A DNA stretch of 64,000 bases from Sphingobacteriaceae bacterium (GCA_903642215.1 CAHJWG010000004.1:1-64000), one strand, 5' to 3'; shown: positions 18,401 through 27,133, counted from the first letter of the stretch. The notes: a model not told the origin generated them from the letters alone. A program made the numbers and translations.

Positions 18401-18742
18401 CACAGAGGTGAATATGCCCAAAGAAATGCAGCATTTTTACCTTGGTATAATAGAGTAGATGCTAACATCTTACAAGATTTTTACATCAAAAGTGGCAAAA
18501 CAACTCACACATTAGAGTTAAGTGCAGTAGTTCAAAATTTTGCGAATTTGTTAAGTAAATATTGGGGAATTCAGCAAATAGCAACTTATAACAACCCGTT
18601 AACATATACCAGCATTGATGCTGCCGGAGTTCCTTCTTACAATTTACGACAGATAAGTGGTAAATTGGTAACAACTCCATGGACGAATGCAAGTATTAAC
18701 ACAACCTGGAGTTTATTAATAGGTGCTAAGTATATTTTCTAA
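15428..18742 (+). CDS. TonB-dependent receptor, Oar-like
   Basis: 1104 residues with a signal peptide (LLFLLFSLFTVTFALA). A carboxypeptidase-regulatory-like beta-sandwich occupies about residues 24-110 (SMTGTVKDAKGNLPGATV). The plug follows (VSVTGTKNIPTARLGASTNIDRKQL), with GFAGRDNRFNNITVDGANLNN characteristic of the Oar/OmpA-related group. A long outer-membrane barrel ends in TTWSLLIGAKYIF, with the terminal Phe expected for BAM assembly. It probably imports a large substrate, driven by TonB. No SusD partner follows; instead a small lipoprotein gene lies 40 bases downstream. Confidence 0.9.
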   Translation: MRKRLLFLLFSLFTVTFALAQVTSSSMTGTVKDAKGNLPGATVRATHIPSGTVYSAATNQDGLFNLPGMRVGGPYKVEISFIGQNTVTFDQITLQLGQPYVLNATLLDTGLELKEVSVTGTKNIPTARLGASTNIDRKQLATLPTFTRSVNDFTRLSPQSNGGNGFAGRDNRFNNITVDGANLNNTFGTSDALLPGGAFQPISIETYDELSINVSPFDVRQSGFTGAGIYATTKSGTNDFHGSAYTYYKNQSYNGTQAGDIDISGVIAKSSQKTYGFTLGGPIIKNKLFFFSNYEHGESTAPGIAFSPTGSSGTPSSTPVTDLQTVSNYLRTNYGYETGGYDNFPAFQNKYDNLLAKVDWNINDKNKFTIKYSYLNGNSDQSVNSTSTPNNGAYTFTNLTTNQSTTRGSGGLPNGRYSRQSIAFNNSNYGFKNLVTTGTAELNSRISPNLSNQLLLTFKRYDNPRTSKGSIFPTIDIFDGQGNNYITAGSDPYTKYNEVIDNTTTLYDNLTYYAGKHTLTGGINYEYQRIGNAFLPGAAGSYIYNSLSDFLNNRAPIQFTYNYSLVPGVDQVFSANLKINTLSVYAQDEYNISDRFKLTYGIRADKPIYQQNPLENPQITALQFPDLNGNMKSYNSGMWPKNQILLSPRAGFRASLLENNSLVLRGGIGVFTGRIPYVFLTNSPSNSAMYNFGAVATPAQLQNIKLVADPSTYANLFPQVVGTSIPTSSVVIDRNFKFPQIFRANLAIEKNIGNGFLLTGEALFTKDINAVRMRNVNLKTPTGTINDSPDNSRVRYVGTGTNNAVTAVDRLIYPNLSTVVALENTSKGYSTVLTAQISKRFDNGFYSSLSYTYTQAKEAFASGGSTAASVWAGTTNVGTSNDVELGNTGYYVPHRVVASASYRFNYLHNAATTIGVFYQGQAGSGPISYTYNGDLNGDGNSSDLMYIPKRAGDLTFTQYTANVNGVLYTYTPQQQAAALEEFINNTPYLKKHRGEYAQRNAAFLPWYNRVDANILQDFYIKSGKTTHTLELSAVVQNFANLLSKYWGIQQIATYNNPLTYTSIDAAGVPSYNLRQISGKLVTTPWTNASINTTWSLLIGAKYIF

Positions 18743-18782
18743 TTACGGCTACTTTATTCACAATCATCAAAGAAATTCAAAA

Positions 18783-19310
18783 ATGAAAATCATAAAATAT
18801 ATCAGTACTGTTTTTATCGCCTTAATTATACTAAGCGTAACTTCATGTACTAAAAAAGCAGATGTTGATGTTACAGAAGCTAAGCTGCCTGCTATACAAT
18901 TAAGCAGTTTGGGCTACCAACAAAGCAGCCCATTTGTTATCTCCAATACTATTTTACAGTTGAGCTTTGGTGCAACTACAACTAATCTTGCTACGGGGAA
19001 ATTTACTGTCGAAGTTTTTAATGGTACTGCAGCTACAGGAACGCCGGTTAAAATTGTAACTTTTAACAGCTGGTCTGGAACTGATGTAACATCAACTTTA
19101 ACAGTAACAAACCACAGCATCGGTTATATTTTGCAGCCAACAACTTATCCTAATACTAAAGTCTACAGCGGAAATATTTTACTTAAACTAAGTTTATTAG
19201 GTTTAGTAAATGCGGGTACTTATTCGGTTAGAATTACCGGTTACAGCGCCGATGGTACAAAAAGTTCTTCTTATCAACAATTGTCGTTTTTCAAAACAAC
19301 TGCATCTTAA
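18783..19310 (+). CDS. hypothetical lipoprotein after the TonB receptor
   Basis: 175 residues from the ATG at 18783, chosen because the signal peptide begins there (MKIIKYISTVFIALIILSVTSC) with lipobox VTSC; the open frame overlaps the receptor end. The remainder is Ser/Thr/Ala-rich and probably all-beta, with Ig-like wording (TVEVFNGTAATGTPVKIVTF and YSVRITGYSADG). I do not recognise a family. Co-transcription with the receptor suggests an accessory surface or periplasmic role. Confidence 0.7.
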   Translation: MKIIKYISTVFIALIILSVTSCTKKADVDVTEAKLPAIQLSSLGYQQSSPFVISNTILQLSFGATTTNLATGKFTVEVFNGTAATGTPVKIVTFNSWSGTDVTSTLTVTNHSIGYILQPTTYPNTKVYSGNILLKLSLLGLVNAGTYSVRITGYSADGTKSSSYQQLSFFKTTAS

Positions 19311-19328
19311 TCAAAATTTATATTTTTC

Positions 19329-19360
19329 AAAACCTCCGGCCAGCAACCGGAGGTTTTTTT
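19329..19360 (+). terminator. Rho-independent terminator of the receptor-lipoprotein operon
   Basis: Stem AAAACCTCCGG with CCGGAGGTTTT around loop CCAGCAA-like bases, then a T-run. It lies 19 bases after the lipoprotein stop. Confidence 0.93.
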
Positions 19361-19370
19361 ATTTAAACCC

Positions 19371-19384
19371 ATACTGTTTTTATC
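19371..19384 (-). repeat. dispersed motif, class B exact (GATAAAAACAGTAT)
   Basis: Between the receptor-operon terminator and the NlpC/P60 gene. Confidence 0.75.
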
Positions 19385-19423
19385 CGTAAAAAAATATGCT
19401 TTCAATTAATTATTTTTACAGCA

Positions 19424-19963
19424 ATGCGTATTCCAAAAATCCTTTTCCTGATACTTCTTTTACCGATACTTTTTTCGGCTTGCAAATCCCGCAAGCATCA
19501 ATTAAAAGGGCAGCCCGGAGAAATTGTACAACCGGCAGCTTCCGTAAGCAGTAAATATTCAGAGATGATGGGCGTGGACGAAAGCCAAATTACCAACGGC
19601 CGCTTATACACTTTTATCGATCAATGGCTGGGTACGCCTTACCGTTTCGGCGGACTGGATAAAGACGGCGTAGATTGTTCCGGGTTTGCTTTATTGCTGG
19701 AACAGCAGGTTTACGGCATCAATTTACCGAGGATGACGGGCCAGCAGGTAACCGTAATCAAACGGAAATACGAGGAACAATTGCAGGAAGGCGACCTGGT
19801 TTTCTTTGATTTCGACGGAAAGAAATTTAGCCATGTCGGGGTTTATCTGCAAAACGATTACGTAGTCCATGCCAGTACCAAAAAAGGGATTATGCTGGTG
19901 AAGTTGCACGACCCGGCGATGTACAAATATTTTTCGCGCTGCGGATCGGTAATTACAGAATGA
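19424..19963 (+). CDS. NlpC/P60 peptidoglycan endopeptidase, lipoprotein
   Basis: 179 residues. A lipoprotein signal peptide (ILFLILLLPILFSAC) leads to a C40 peptidase domain: the catalytic Cys is in DGVDCSGFALLLEQQVY, the His in KFSHVGVYL, and the third polar residue His in VVHASTKKG. Such enzymes cut peptide bonds of peptidoglycan stem peptides, here from the outer-membrane-anchored side. It is a stand-alone gene with the dispersed motif on both sides (19371-19384 and 19973-19986). Confidence 0.92.
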   Translation: MRIPKILFLILLLPILFSACKSRKHQLKGQPGEIVQPAASVSSKYSEMMGVDESQITNGRLYTFIDQWLGTPYRFGGLDKDGVDCSGFALLLEQQVYGINLPRMTGQQVTVIKRKYEEQLQEGDLVFFDFDGKKFSHVGVYLQNDYVVHASTKKGIMLVKLHDPAMYKYFSRCGSVITE

Positions 19964-20047
19964 TTTTAAGCTGATAAAAGTAGCATTGCCTCAATTTTTT
20001 GTCGGTAAAAAAAGCATCTTGTCAACCTGAAAACTTAAAAATCTTGC

Positions 20048-20170
20048 ATGAAAAAACCAAAAGAAGATTATTCCTTCTGGACAAAATACAAACGTTTTGC
20101 TGGCACAGAAATTCTACTTTACGTCATCATGGTAGTCGGGATTATTGCCGGAATCCTGATTTTTGGCTGA
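20048..20170 (+). CDS. small single-span membrane protein
   Basis: 40 residues: a charged N-terminal half (MKKPKEDYSFWTKYKRFAG) followed by a hydrophobic helix (ILLYVIMVVGIIAGILIFG) ending right at the stop. Codon use matches the neighbouring genes. The family is not recognised. It lies between the NlpC/P60 and exonuclease genes with motif copies at 20004-20017 and 20189-20202. Confidence 0.55.
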   Translation: MKKPKEDYSFWTKYKRFAGTEILLYVIMVVGIIAGILIFG

Positions 20171-20188
20171 TCACTTTCAATTTTAGGT

Positions 20189-20202
20189 GGTAAAAGAAGC
20201 AT
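20189..20202 (+). repeat. dispersed motif, class A exact (GGTAAAAGAAGCAT)
   Basis: Between the 40-residue protein and the exonuclease start, preceded by ATTTTAGGT. Confidence 0.85.
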
Positions 20203-20273
20203 CGGACTGCACAAAACAGAATATCATTTTCGGGTTAAAATGCTTTTTACCACCTTTGCACTTTATTTATCGC

Positions 20274-21344
20274 ATGAAATTAAATTTAAAATGCCCGCTT
20301 GCATTTTTCGACTTGGAAACAACGGGCGTACATATTGGTAACGACCGGATTGTAGAAATCTCTATCATCAAAATCAATCCTGATCAAACAGAAGAAGTAA
20401 AAACCTGGAGGATTAATCCGCAAATGCCTATTCCGCTGGAATCATCACTGGTTCACGGAATTTATGATGAAGATGTTAAAGATGAACCTGCTTTTAAAGC
20501 CATTGCCGCCGATGTAGCTGCTTTTTTAGGTGATAGCGATTTGGCCGGATATAACTCCAACAAGTTTGACATCCCGATGCTGATGGAAGAATTTTTACGC
20601 GCAACAGTTGATTTCGACCTGGAAAACCGCCATTTTGTTGATGTGCAGAACATTTTCCACCAAATGGAGCAGCGTACTTTACGTGCGGCTTATCAGTTTT
20701 ACTGTGGAAAAGATATTGTCAACGCGCACTCCGCCGAAGCCGATACACGCGCCACGATGGAAGTTTTGCTGGCGCAGTTAGATAAATATGAAGGTGCGGA
20801 ATGGGAAAATAAAAAGGGTGTAAAAACAGTACCGGTTGTAAACGATGTGGAAGCTTTGCACCAGTTTACCAATCTTTCTAAACCTGTTGATTTTGCCGGA
20901 AGAATGGTTTTTAACGAAGCCGGCGAAGAGCTTTTTAACTTCGGAAAACATAAAGGCAAAAAAGTAGAAGATATTTTCCAATTGGAACCAAGTTATTTTT
21001 CGTGGATGATGCAGGGCGATTTCCCTTTATACACCAAGCGAAGGCTGGAAAGTATCCATAAACGGTGGACGGCCAAAAAGAACCAGGCTAAACCGGCTCC
21101 GCAGCCAAAGCCGGAAGTTCAAAATAATGTTGTTCAGTCAAAACCGGATCAGCCAAAGCCGGAAGTTCAAAATCAGCAAAAACCTGATGTAAAACCTGTC
21201 CAAACTGCAGCACAACCGCAGAAGCCGCAACAAAGGCCTCAGCATAAACCAAATTATCCGCAGCAGCCGAGAAGGGAAAGTAAACCGGCGGAACCGATTA
21301 ATGATGATATGCTCCAGCAATTGAAGATAAAGTTTGGAAAGTAA
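20274..21344 (+). CDS. DEDDh 3'-5' exonuclease (DnaQ/epsilon-like)
   Basis: 356 residues from the ATG at 20274; the frame extends upstream but the fold begins here. Exo I is FDLETTG, Exo II is GYNSNKFDIPMLMEEF, and Exo III is HSAEADTRATMEVL, giving all five metal/catalytic residues. A second small domain (FGKHKGKKVEDIFQLEPSYFSWMMQGDFP) occurs in other short exonucleases of this phylum. Residues about 280-340 are a Pro/Gln/Lys-rich repeat tail (QPKPEVQN twice), probably disordered. Role: DNA proofreading-like or repair exonuclease, separate from a polymerase. Confidence 0.9.
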   Translation: MKLNLKCPLAFFDLETTGVHIGNDRIVEISIIKINPDQTEEVKTWRINPQMPIPLESSLVHGIYDEDVKDEPAFKAIAADVAAFLGDSDLAGYNSNKFDIPMLMEEFLRATVDFDLENRHFVDVQNIFHQMEQRTLRAAYQFYCGKDIVNAHSAEADTRATMEVLLAQLDKYEGAEWENKKGVKTVPVVNDVEALHQFTNLSKPVDFAGRMVFNEAGEELFNFGKHKGKKVEDIFQLEPSYFSWMMQGDFPLYTKRRLESIHKRWTAKKNQAKPAPQPKPEVQNNVVQSKPDQPKPEVQNQQKPDVKPVQTAAQPQKPQQRPQHKPNYPQQPRRESKPAEPINDDMLQQLKIKFGK

Positions 21345-21367
21345 ATTGGTTTTTAATCTATTTGAAG

Positions 21368-21399
21368 AAAAGCATTGCCGGACGAGCAATGCTTTTTTT
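21368..21399 (+). terminator. bidirectional Rho-independent terminator
   Basis: Stem AAAAGCATTGC with GCAATGCTTTT, loop CGGACGA. T-run on the plus strand and mirror A-run on the left, so it can end both the exonuclease and the convergent queG transcripts. Confidence 0.9.
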
Positions 21400-21404
21400 A
21401 TACC

Positions 21405-21418
21405 GGTAAAAGAAGCAT
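21405..21418 (+). repeat. dispersed motif, class A exact (GGTAAAAGAAGCAT)
   Basis: Between the bidirectional terminator and the queG stop, which it overlaps by one base. Confidence 0.85.
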
Positions 21419-22353
21419 CAGGTATTTTTCAAAAATGAAATGTTTCGTTGTAAACCTTTAAACTTTGTTCTTTTAACGGCCGAGTTTTTAAAAACTTTTT
21501 TAAAAGTATCTTCGGTAATTTCTTCCCAATCGGTTTTGGTCATGGCTAAAAGTTCTTCCGGCGGTTGGAAAGCGGTTTCCTGATGTAAAACGGAGAAACG
21601 GTTCCAGGGGCAAACATCCTGGCAAATATCACAACCGAACGCCCAGTTGTCCATTTTACCTTTAAATTCCTGCGGGATTTCATTTTTTAATTCAATCGTG
21701 AGGTAAGAAATACACCGGCTGCCATCCACAACCGAAGGCGCAACAATTGCGTCTGTCGGGCAGGCATCGATGCAGCGCGTGCAGGTGCCGCAATGATCTT
21801 TGGTTGGTTCGATATCGTATTCCAGTTCCAGGTCGATAATCAGTTCGGCCAGGAAAAAGAAGGAGCCTTTTTGCCTGCTGATCAGGTTTCCGTTTTTACC
21901 GATCCAGCCCAAACCGGCTTTTTTTGCCCAGGCCCGATCCAAAACCGGAGCAGAATCTACAAAAGCTCGTCCGCCGACTTCCCCGATCTCTTCCCGGATA
22001 AAATCCAACAGTAAAAACAGCTTTTGCTTGATTACTTCATGATAATCTGCACCAAAAGCATAACGCGAAATTTTTGGTGCTCCGGGATTAAATTGCTGTT
22101 CCGAATAATAATTCAGTCCTAAAGAAATAATAGATTTTGCATCATCAACCAGCAAACGCGGATCTAAACGCTTGTCAAAATGGTTTTCCATGTAAGTCAT
22201 TTCTCCGTGGAAACCTTTTTGCAGCCAGCTTTCCAAACGCGGTGCCTCTTGTTCCAAAAATTCAGCTTTTGCAATCCCGCAAAATAAAAAACCAAGCTTT
22301 TCGGCTTCGGCTTTAATCAGATTGCTGTAAGAATTTTTTTGTGAAGATAACAT
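21418..22353 (-). CDS. queG: epoxyqueuosine reductase
   Basis: 311 residues from the ATG at 22353 (an upstream start would add an 11-residue hydrophobic stretch with no counterpart). The enzyme reduces epoxyqueuosine to queuosine in tRNA, using cobalamin and two 4Fe-4S clusters. The cluster motifs are [16 protein letters not shown] and [11 protein letters not shown]; the N-terminal cobalamin-binding fold has [15 protein letters not shown]. Length is in the usual 310-380 range. The stop codon overlaps the dispersed motif at 21405-21418. Confidence 0.95.
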   Translation of the reverse strand: MLSSQKNSYSNLIKAEAEKLGFLFCGIAKAEFLEQEAPRLESWLQKGFHGEMTYMENHFDKRLDPRLLVDDAKSIISLGLNYYSEQQFNPGAPKISRYAFGADYHEVIKQKLFLLLDFIREEIGEVGGRAFVDSAPVLDRAWAKKAGLGWIGKNGNLISRQKGSFFFLAELIIDLELEYDIEPTKDHCGTCTRCIDACPTDAIVAPSVVDGSRCISYLTIELKNEIPQEFKGKMDNWAFGCDICQDVCPWNRFSVLHQETAFQPPEELLAMTKTDWEEITEDTFKKVFKNSAVKRTKFKGLQRNISFLKNT

Positions 22354-22721
22354 CAACACAAAGATAGTTAACGGATAGGCAATCAACCTAAATCCAACTA
22401 TGAAAACTATTTAAATCTGACTATAAGTAGCTATTGACATCAATATAAAAGAAATAGAAATTAGCGGATTTCAAAACCAAAATTTATAAATCAAGCAGTT
22501 TGAACTTAAATATTATTTTACATGGAAAGCCTGAATTTTTCAAATTAATCAGAAGCTTAAATTGTGTTTTGAAATAGCTGTGTTTAAATTATTTAGTGAA
22601 TTTTAAAATGAAAATCCTGACATAAAAAATTAAGTTTTATTTTATCAAAATTGTTTTTTAATAAAAATTTGAATACTTTAACAAAAGTATTTTAATCAAA
22701 GATTATTATTTCTTTTTATAC
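22354..22721. other. AT-rich intergenic region with no gene
   Basis: About 370 bases, very AT-rich, between the divergent queG and lipoprotein genes. It must hold both promoters; TTGACA at 22434-22439 is the only recognisable box, and no TAnnTTTG is seen at the right distance. No RNA gene or repeat is visible. Confidence 0.5.
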
Positions 22722-23639
22722 ATGAAAAACCAATACCTGATTTATCTTTTTATATTAATTGCTTTAAGCGGTTGCAGTGTTTTGTCTGATAGTCAGCTTA
22801 AAAATATAAATGTTTATGCAACTGCGGCTACAAGCTATTCCAATTATCCGGGTGAAGTAATCCGTTATTATGCAAAGTTAAATCAGGATAACCGTATTTT
22901 AAAAACAAGTAACTTAAAAGATATTGATGCCGTTAATGCTGGTTTGGATAGTGCCAGGAAAAACTACAATTTCAGGATTAATCTTGCTGCTGATTTTGAC
23001 TTATCGTTACAATTGTTTCGGCAATATGCTGCTTTGCTGGCCAAACTTAGTTCGCCGGATTATATAACTGATTTAAATACTAATAGTACGGCACTCGGCG
23101 AAAATAATACAAGTTTGGTTAAACAGTATAATGCCAAAGCAGGCAAAAAACTGCCGGACGAAATTGGAACCAAACTTTCTGATGCTGTTTTTATCGCAGG
23201 GAAAAGATGGATTAAAAGCAGGCAATCTAAAGCTTTAAAAGAATTTATTCCGGCCGGAAATGTATTGATCGGTACAATTACGGATAATTTAGTTACTACT
23301 TTGGAAGGAGATGCCACAAGTTCCGGTTCTGTACGCGAGCTGATTAGCTTTGGTAAAAGTGATTTTAAAGATCAATATCAAATTATTGTTTTAACAAAAC
23401 CCGGTGGTATCAATTATCCAAGTTTAAAAGTTTATTACGAAACACTTGCCCGTTTTGATTCATTGGAAGCAATGCGCACACAGTGTGTTTTGACTGCAAA
23501 AAAGATTAAAACAGAACATGAAAAATTAACCCAGGATATCCAAAGTAAAAAGAAACTGAAAGAGATTTTTAGTGAAAGTGCAGATTTAATTACAGATGTA
23601 CGAAAGCTGAAAAATGCGTATCAAACTTTAGTAAATTAG
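22722..23639 (+). CDS. hypothetical lipoprotein
   Basis: 305 residues with a lipoprotein signal peptide (YLIYLFILIALSGCS). The mature part is alpha-helical and charged, with a possible coiled coil at the end (KKIKTEHEKLTQDIQSKKKLKEIFSE). I do not recognise a family. The next gene starts 25 bases after the stop and encodes another helical protein, so the pair probably forms an operon. A class B motif at 23182-23195 lies inside the coding frame as DAVFIAG. Confidence 0.65.
   Translation: MKNQYLIYLFILIALSGCSVLSDSQLKNINVYATAATSYSNYPGEVIRYYAKLNQDNRILKTSNLKDIDAVNAGLDSARKNYNFRINLAADFDLSLQLFRQYAALLAKLSSPDYITDLNTNSTALGENNTSLVKQYNAKAGKKLPDEIGTKLSDAVFIAGKRWIKSRQSKALKEFIPAGNVLIGTITDNLVTTLEGDATSSGSVRELISFGKSDFKDQYQIIVLTKPGGINYPSLKVYYETLARFDSLEAMRTQCVLTAKKIKTEHEKLTQDIQSKKKLKEIFSESADLITDVRKLKNAYQTLVN
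23182..23195 (-). repeat. dispersed motif, class B exact (GATAAAAACAGCAT)
   Basis: Within the lipoprotein gene at 22722; reads DAVFIAG in frame. Confidence 0.5.
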
Positions 23640-23664
23640 AATTTAAAACCTCAAAAAAATTGGA

Positions 23665-24012
23665 ATGAATACAGAAGCGATGAATGCGTTAAAGCAGATT
23701 CGGGAAACTACCAATGCGCTGCAACAGGAATTAAACAACTTGTATTACACTGACCATGATGACGACCGAAAACTTTTGGAAGCAATTTTGAATAACTTGT
23801 TTGACCAGGAAGATTTGATTATTAACAATACTTTACAAACCATTGTAAATAAGTTGAAAAAAGATAATTTAAAATTACAAGCACTTATCGATAAGATGAA
23901 TACCGAAACCGGCGAAATTGCAAAGGTGAGTACAATTGTTAAGAAAGCTTCGGATATAATTGCAGCACTTGTAAAAATAACAACGGTAGCAGTTTCCGCA
24001 GGTTTACTTTAA
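23665..24012 (+). CDS. hypothetical helical protein, partner of the preceding lipoprotein
   Basis: 115 residues, almost all helical: ETTNALQQELNNLYYTD, then a long amphipathic helix and a C-terminal hydrophobic stretch (IVKKASDIIAALVKITTVAVSAGLL) that could insert in a membrane or pack on it. The family is not recognised. Confidence 0.55.
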   Translation: MNTEAMNALKQIRETTNALQQELNNLYYTDHDDDRKLLEAILNNLFDQEDLIINNTLQTIVNKLKKDNLKLQALIDKMNTETGEIAKVSTIVKKASDIIAALVKITTVAVSAGLL

Positions 24013-24560
24013 AAATTGTTTACAGGCGGAATAGTGCCTGAAAATATTATACAGAAAAAAAACGGACAAAAAATTATAGTAAGACATCAGGTAGAAAGTC
24101 AATAAAGATAATTATTATCATATAATAATTTACCTTAAATTGGATACGTTGAATCTCCTAAACCAGATCAAAAGATATGGTAAAGCGGATAAGTTTAGAA
24201 ATGTAATCAATTTTTAACTTGTGCATAATATTTTCCGGGTGTTTTGTAAGCAGGTTAAACTTGCGGTAATTCTGAAAAAGATTGACTTTGAAATTTCTTT
24301 TTCCGAATGAAAAGATATGTAAAGCTCAAAAATCTAACTGAATATTTTAATTATAGAATAAAAATAAAAACTTTTTCTACCCGAAATTCCGTATTTGAGA
24401 AATAGTAAAATAAGATTTTTAAATTTATCTGCTAACATTTTATTATCAAATAATTAAATGTAAATTACACACATATAATTATACATAGCTTTTACTTTTA
24501 CAATTACAGCCGCTCTTCATTCTTGCTATCAAGCACAACACCTTGTTAGATTGCATTTTT
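24013..24560. other. long AT-rich intergenic region
   Basis: About 550 bases with very high AT content, multiple stop codons in every frame and no hairpin with a clear stem. No tRNA, sRNA-like terminator or repeat is evident. Confidence 0.5.
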
Positions 24561-24899
24561 ATGAAAACAGCAAAAAACTTGATTTCAAATGCTTCTTTTA
24601 TCACCCCAATATTTGGTTTGGTGGTTAACAAACTACGAAGGAAAATATCGCTTCAAAAAATGGTGTTTATTTCCTTCGTGTTGCTGTGTATTGCGGTTCG
24701 GTACACTGTAATTTTACAGGATAAAAGTTCTATAAACCAAAGCAAACAGCCTGTTGTTAATCACGAATATTTGAAGTTTAAGGTTTGGCCGGTAAATGTT
24801 CATATAAATCAGGATTTGGATGCCAAAAGGGTTAGTCTTCCGTTTCAGATCAACAGAGAACAATTTAAACTGCGTAAAATAAGTATTCAAGTAAAATAA
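24561..24899 (+). CDS. hypothetical small membrane protein, possibly created over a repeat
   Basis: 112 residues from the ATG at 24561. Residues 1-30 are encoded by the dispersed motif at 24589-24602 and adjoining DNA resembling 10810-10860, which suggests that the upstream part is repeat sequence read by chance. A better start may be the ATG at 24660, giving a signal anchor (MVFISFVLLCIAVRYTVIL) and a basic, strand-rich tail. The family is not recognised; it ends 19 bases before the DUF2235 gene. Confidence 0.4.
   Translation: MKTAKNLISNASFITPIFGLVVNKLRRKISLQKMVFISFVLLCIAVRYTVILQDKSSINQSKQPVVNHEYLKFKVWPVNVHINQDLDAKRVSLPFQINREQFKLRKISIQVK
24589..24602 (-). repeat. dispersed motif, class A exact (GATAAAAGAAGCAT)
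   Basis: Followed by DNA resembling the left end of the 10810-10940 segment. Confidence 0.8.
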
Positions 24900-24918
24900 G
24901 TAAACTGAAATATGTGCA

Positions 24919-25965
24919 ATGAAACGAATCATTACCTGCTCGGACGGAACCTGGAACAAGCCAAACCAAAATTTTAAAGGAAACCCGGTTACTACAAACG
25001 TCCAGAAAATATTTGAAGCCATCTGCAACAGCGATGATCAGCAGGTGAAGCAGATAAAATATTATGATGAAGGGATTGGCGCAGAAGGTTCCTGGCTAAA
25101 TCGCTGGCTGGATGGTGCTACCGGAAAAGGTATCGACGATAATATTTTAAATGCCTACAAGTTTATTTTATGGAATTACGAACCCGGCGACGAGCTTTAT
25201 CTATTCGGTTTTAGTCGCGGCGCGTACACGGCTCGAAGTTTGGCCGGATTGATCCGCAATTGCGGGATTTTGAAAAATAACGATTTAACGCTGATAAAAG
25301 AAGCATACCGTATTTATCGTACCCGTAATCCGGTTACAGATCCTAACGGTACGGAAGCGTTGGCGTTTAAACAAAAAAACTCTTACTACGATTTACGCAT
25401 CAAATTTATCGGTGTTTGGGATACGGTAGGCGAGTTGGGCATCCCGTCGCGCAGCTTCCAGTGGTACAATAAAAAAAAATACCAGTTTCATGATACAACA
25501 TTAAGCAGCATCACCGATTTTGCTTATCAGGCTTTGGCAATTGATGAAAAACGATCAAACTTTATGCCCACCCTTTGGGAAAAAAGTGCTAAAGTGATAG
25601 CAGGCCAAGTGCAGCAAACGATGGAACAGGTTTGGTTTCCGGGCGTACATTCTAACATTGGCGGCGGTTATCCGGATCAGGGTTTGAGCGATAATACCTT
25701 AAACTGGATGGTTAACAAAGCAAAAGGAGCTGATCTTGGTTTTGAAAAACTTTATCTTGAAAATCACCTTCATCCTAATGTTGAAGGTATTTTGTACAAT
25801 TCCAAAACATTTCCGTTTAGTTTACTGCCGGATGCACTTCGGCCGGTTTGCAAAAACCCGCTGGCAAATGAAGCAGTTAACGAAGCCGCTTTTGAAAGGA
25901 TGAAAACTGTTGCAAATTATCAGCCGGAAAATTTAAAAAACCTGCCAGTTAATTTTCTTGCTTAA
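24919..25965 (+). CDS. DUF2235 alpha/beta hydrolase (Tle1-like lipase fold)
   Basis: 348 residues. The start IITCSDGTWNKPNQN and the nucleophile motif GFSRGAYTAR (Ser99) are typical of DUF2235, whose best-studied members are type VI secretion phospholipases (Tle1). The expected Asp and His lie later (FIGVWDTVGELG; FPGVHSNIGGGYPD). No secretion gene, VgrG or immunity gene is adjacent, so a housekeeping hydrolase role is as likely. A motif copy at 25293-25306 encodes LIKEAY within the protein. Confidence 0.85.
   Translation: MKRIITCSDGTWNKPNQNFKGNPVTTNVQKIFEAICNSDDQQVKQIKYYDEGIGAEGSWLNRWLDGATGKGIDDNILNAYKFILWNYEPGDELYLFGFSRGAYTARSLAGLIRNCGILKNNDLTLIKEAYRIYRTRNPVTDPNGTEALAFKQKNSYYDLRIKFIGVWDTVGELGIPSRSFQWYNKKKYQFHDTTLSSITDFAYQALAIDEKRSNFMPTLWEKSAKVIAGQVQQTMEQVWFPGVHSNIGGGYPDQGLSDNTLNWMVNKAKGADLGFEKLYLENHLHPNVEGILYNSKTFPFSLLPDALRPVCKNPLANEAVNEAAFERMKTVANYQPENLKNLPVNFLA
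25293..25306 (+). repeat. dispersed motif, class A exact (GATAAAAGAAGCAT)
   Basis: Inside the DUF2235 gene, coding LIKEAY. Confidence 0.75.
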
Positions 25966-25973
25966 AAAACATC

Positions 25974-25987
25974 GGTAAAAGAAGCAT
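25974..25987 (+). repeat. dispersed motif, class A exact (GGTAAAAGAAGCAT)
   Basis: Between the DUF2235 and metallophosphoesterase genes. Confidence 0.85.
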
Positions 25988-26044
25988 CAATCAAAAAGAT
26001 TTAGCAAAAGCTTTCCTATTAAAAGTTTTTTATCTTTCGGGCTG

Positions 26045-27133
26045 ATGCGTTTATTTTTACAACGGATATTAAGAAAACCGGTTACTAAACTGGCAGATAA
26101 ATATGGTTCCCGCCCGAATCGTAAACGGGTGCAGCGTGCGCTCAATAAATTATACCGCAGCCTGATCAAGTATCCGGGTAAAAAAGGTTTACTTGTTCCG
26201 TTTGAAACCGCGCAAAGTTTCATCATTTTTTCTGATCAGCATAAAGGCGTTAAAGATGGTTCTGACCTGTTTTTTAAAGCTGAAAAAAATTATCTGGTAG
26301 CTTTGGATTATTACAGCCGGCAAAACTTTTGTTATATTAATTTGGGCGATAGTGAGGAATTGTGGGAGAATAGTTTGGCACCGGTTTTAAATAAAAACGC
26401 AGCTTCGTTTGCCGCCGAAAAACGATTTTTAAGGAAAAAGGCTTTTATCAAAATATTTGGTAATCATGATTTATACTGGGATAACGATCCGCTGGCCGCT
26501 TTTAACCTTGAAAAAACTTATGGCGAAAAATTAAAAGTGTATGAAGGCTGCATCCTGCAAATCAATACCGACGGGCAGCAGCTGCACATTTTTTTAACGC
26601 ACGGCCACCAGGGCGATTTGCAAAGCGACGGTAACTGGTTTAGCAAATGGTTTATCTCCAATATCTGGGCACCGCTGCAAACTTACCTGCAAATCAACGT
26701 AAACACGCCTGCCAATAATGATCAGCTAAAAACAGCACACAACAGTATCATGGCGGATTGGAGCGCAGGCCAAAAAAATATGTTGTTGATTACCGGCCAC
26801 ACGCATCAGCCTGTATTTAAATCGCTTACGCATTTAGAAAGTTTATACCGGCAATTAAACCAGGCAAAAGCAGCAAACCAAACTGATGTTATCCTGCAAA
26901 TCACACAGCAAATAAATCAGCGGATTATAAAAGGCGACCCGGAACCTGATTTTACCCATTATCAGCCTTATTATTTTAACAGCGGATGCTGCTGCTTTAG
27001 TGACGGCGATATAACCGGCATCGAAATTTCGGGTGGGCAAATCCGTTTAATCCGCTGGAAATATAATGCCCGGCAAGCTCCGGAAAGAACGGTTTTAGAA
27101 GAAGCTTCGCTTAAAAGTTTAACGTCGGTTTAA
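26045..27133 (+). CDS. metallophosphoesterase (calcineurin-like)
   Basis: 362 residues. The metal-binding blocks are in order: FSDQHKG, GDSEELWEN, GNHDLYWD, THGHQGD and TGHTHQPVF. The full set indicates an active phosphoesterase, perhaps of the UDP-2,3-diacylglucosamine pyrophosphatase-like group, although the first block differs from LpxH (DQH rather than DxH). The gene is 79 bases after the DUF2235 gene with a motif copy between (25974-25987). Confidence 0.85.
   Translation: MRLFLQRILRKPVTKLADKYGSRPNRKRVQRALNKLYRSLIKYPGKKGLLVPFETAQSFIIFSDQHKGVKDGSDLFFKAEKNYLVALDYYSRQNFCYINLGDSEELWENSLAPVLNKNAASFAAEKRFLRKKAFIKIFGNHDLYWDNDPLAAFNLEKTYGEKLKVYEGCILQINTDGQQLHIFLTHGHQGDLQSDGNWFSKWFISNIWAPLQTYLQINVNTPANNDQLKTAHNSIMADWSAGQKNMLLITGHTHQPVFKSLTHLESLYRQLNQAKAANQTDVILQITQQINQRIIKGDPEPDFTHYQPYYFNSGCCCFSDGDITGIEISGGQIRLIRWKYNARQAPERTVLEEASLKSLTSV

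Noticed and set aside
24919..25965. Type VI secretion effector locus
   Set aside because: The DUF2235 protein is Tle1-like, but no VgrG, PAAR, immunity or structural secretion gene is nearby.
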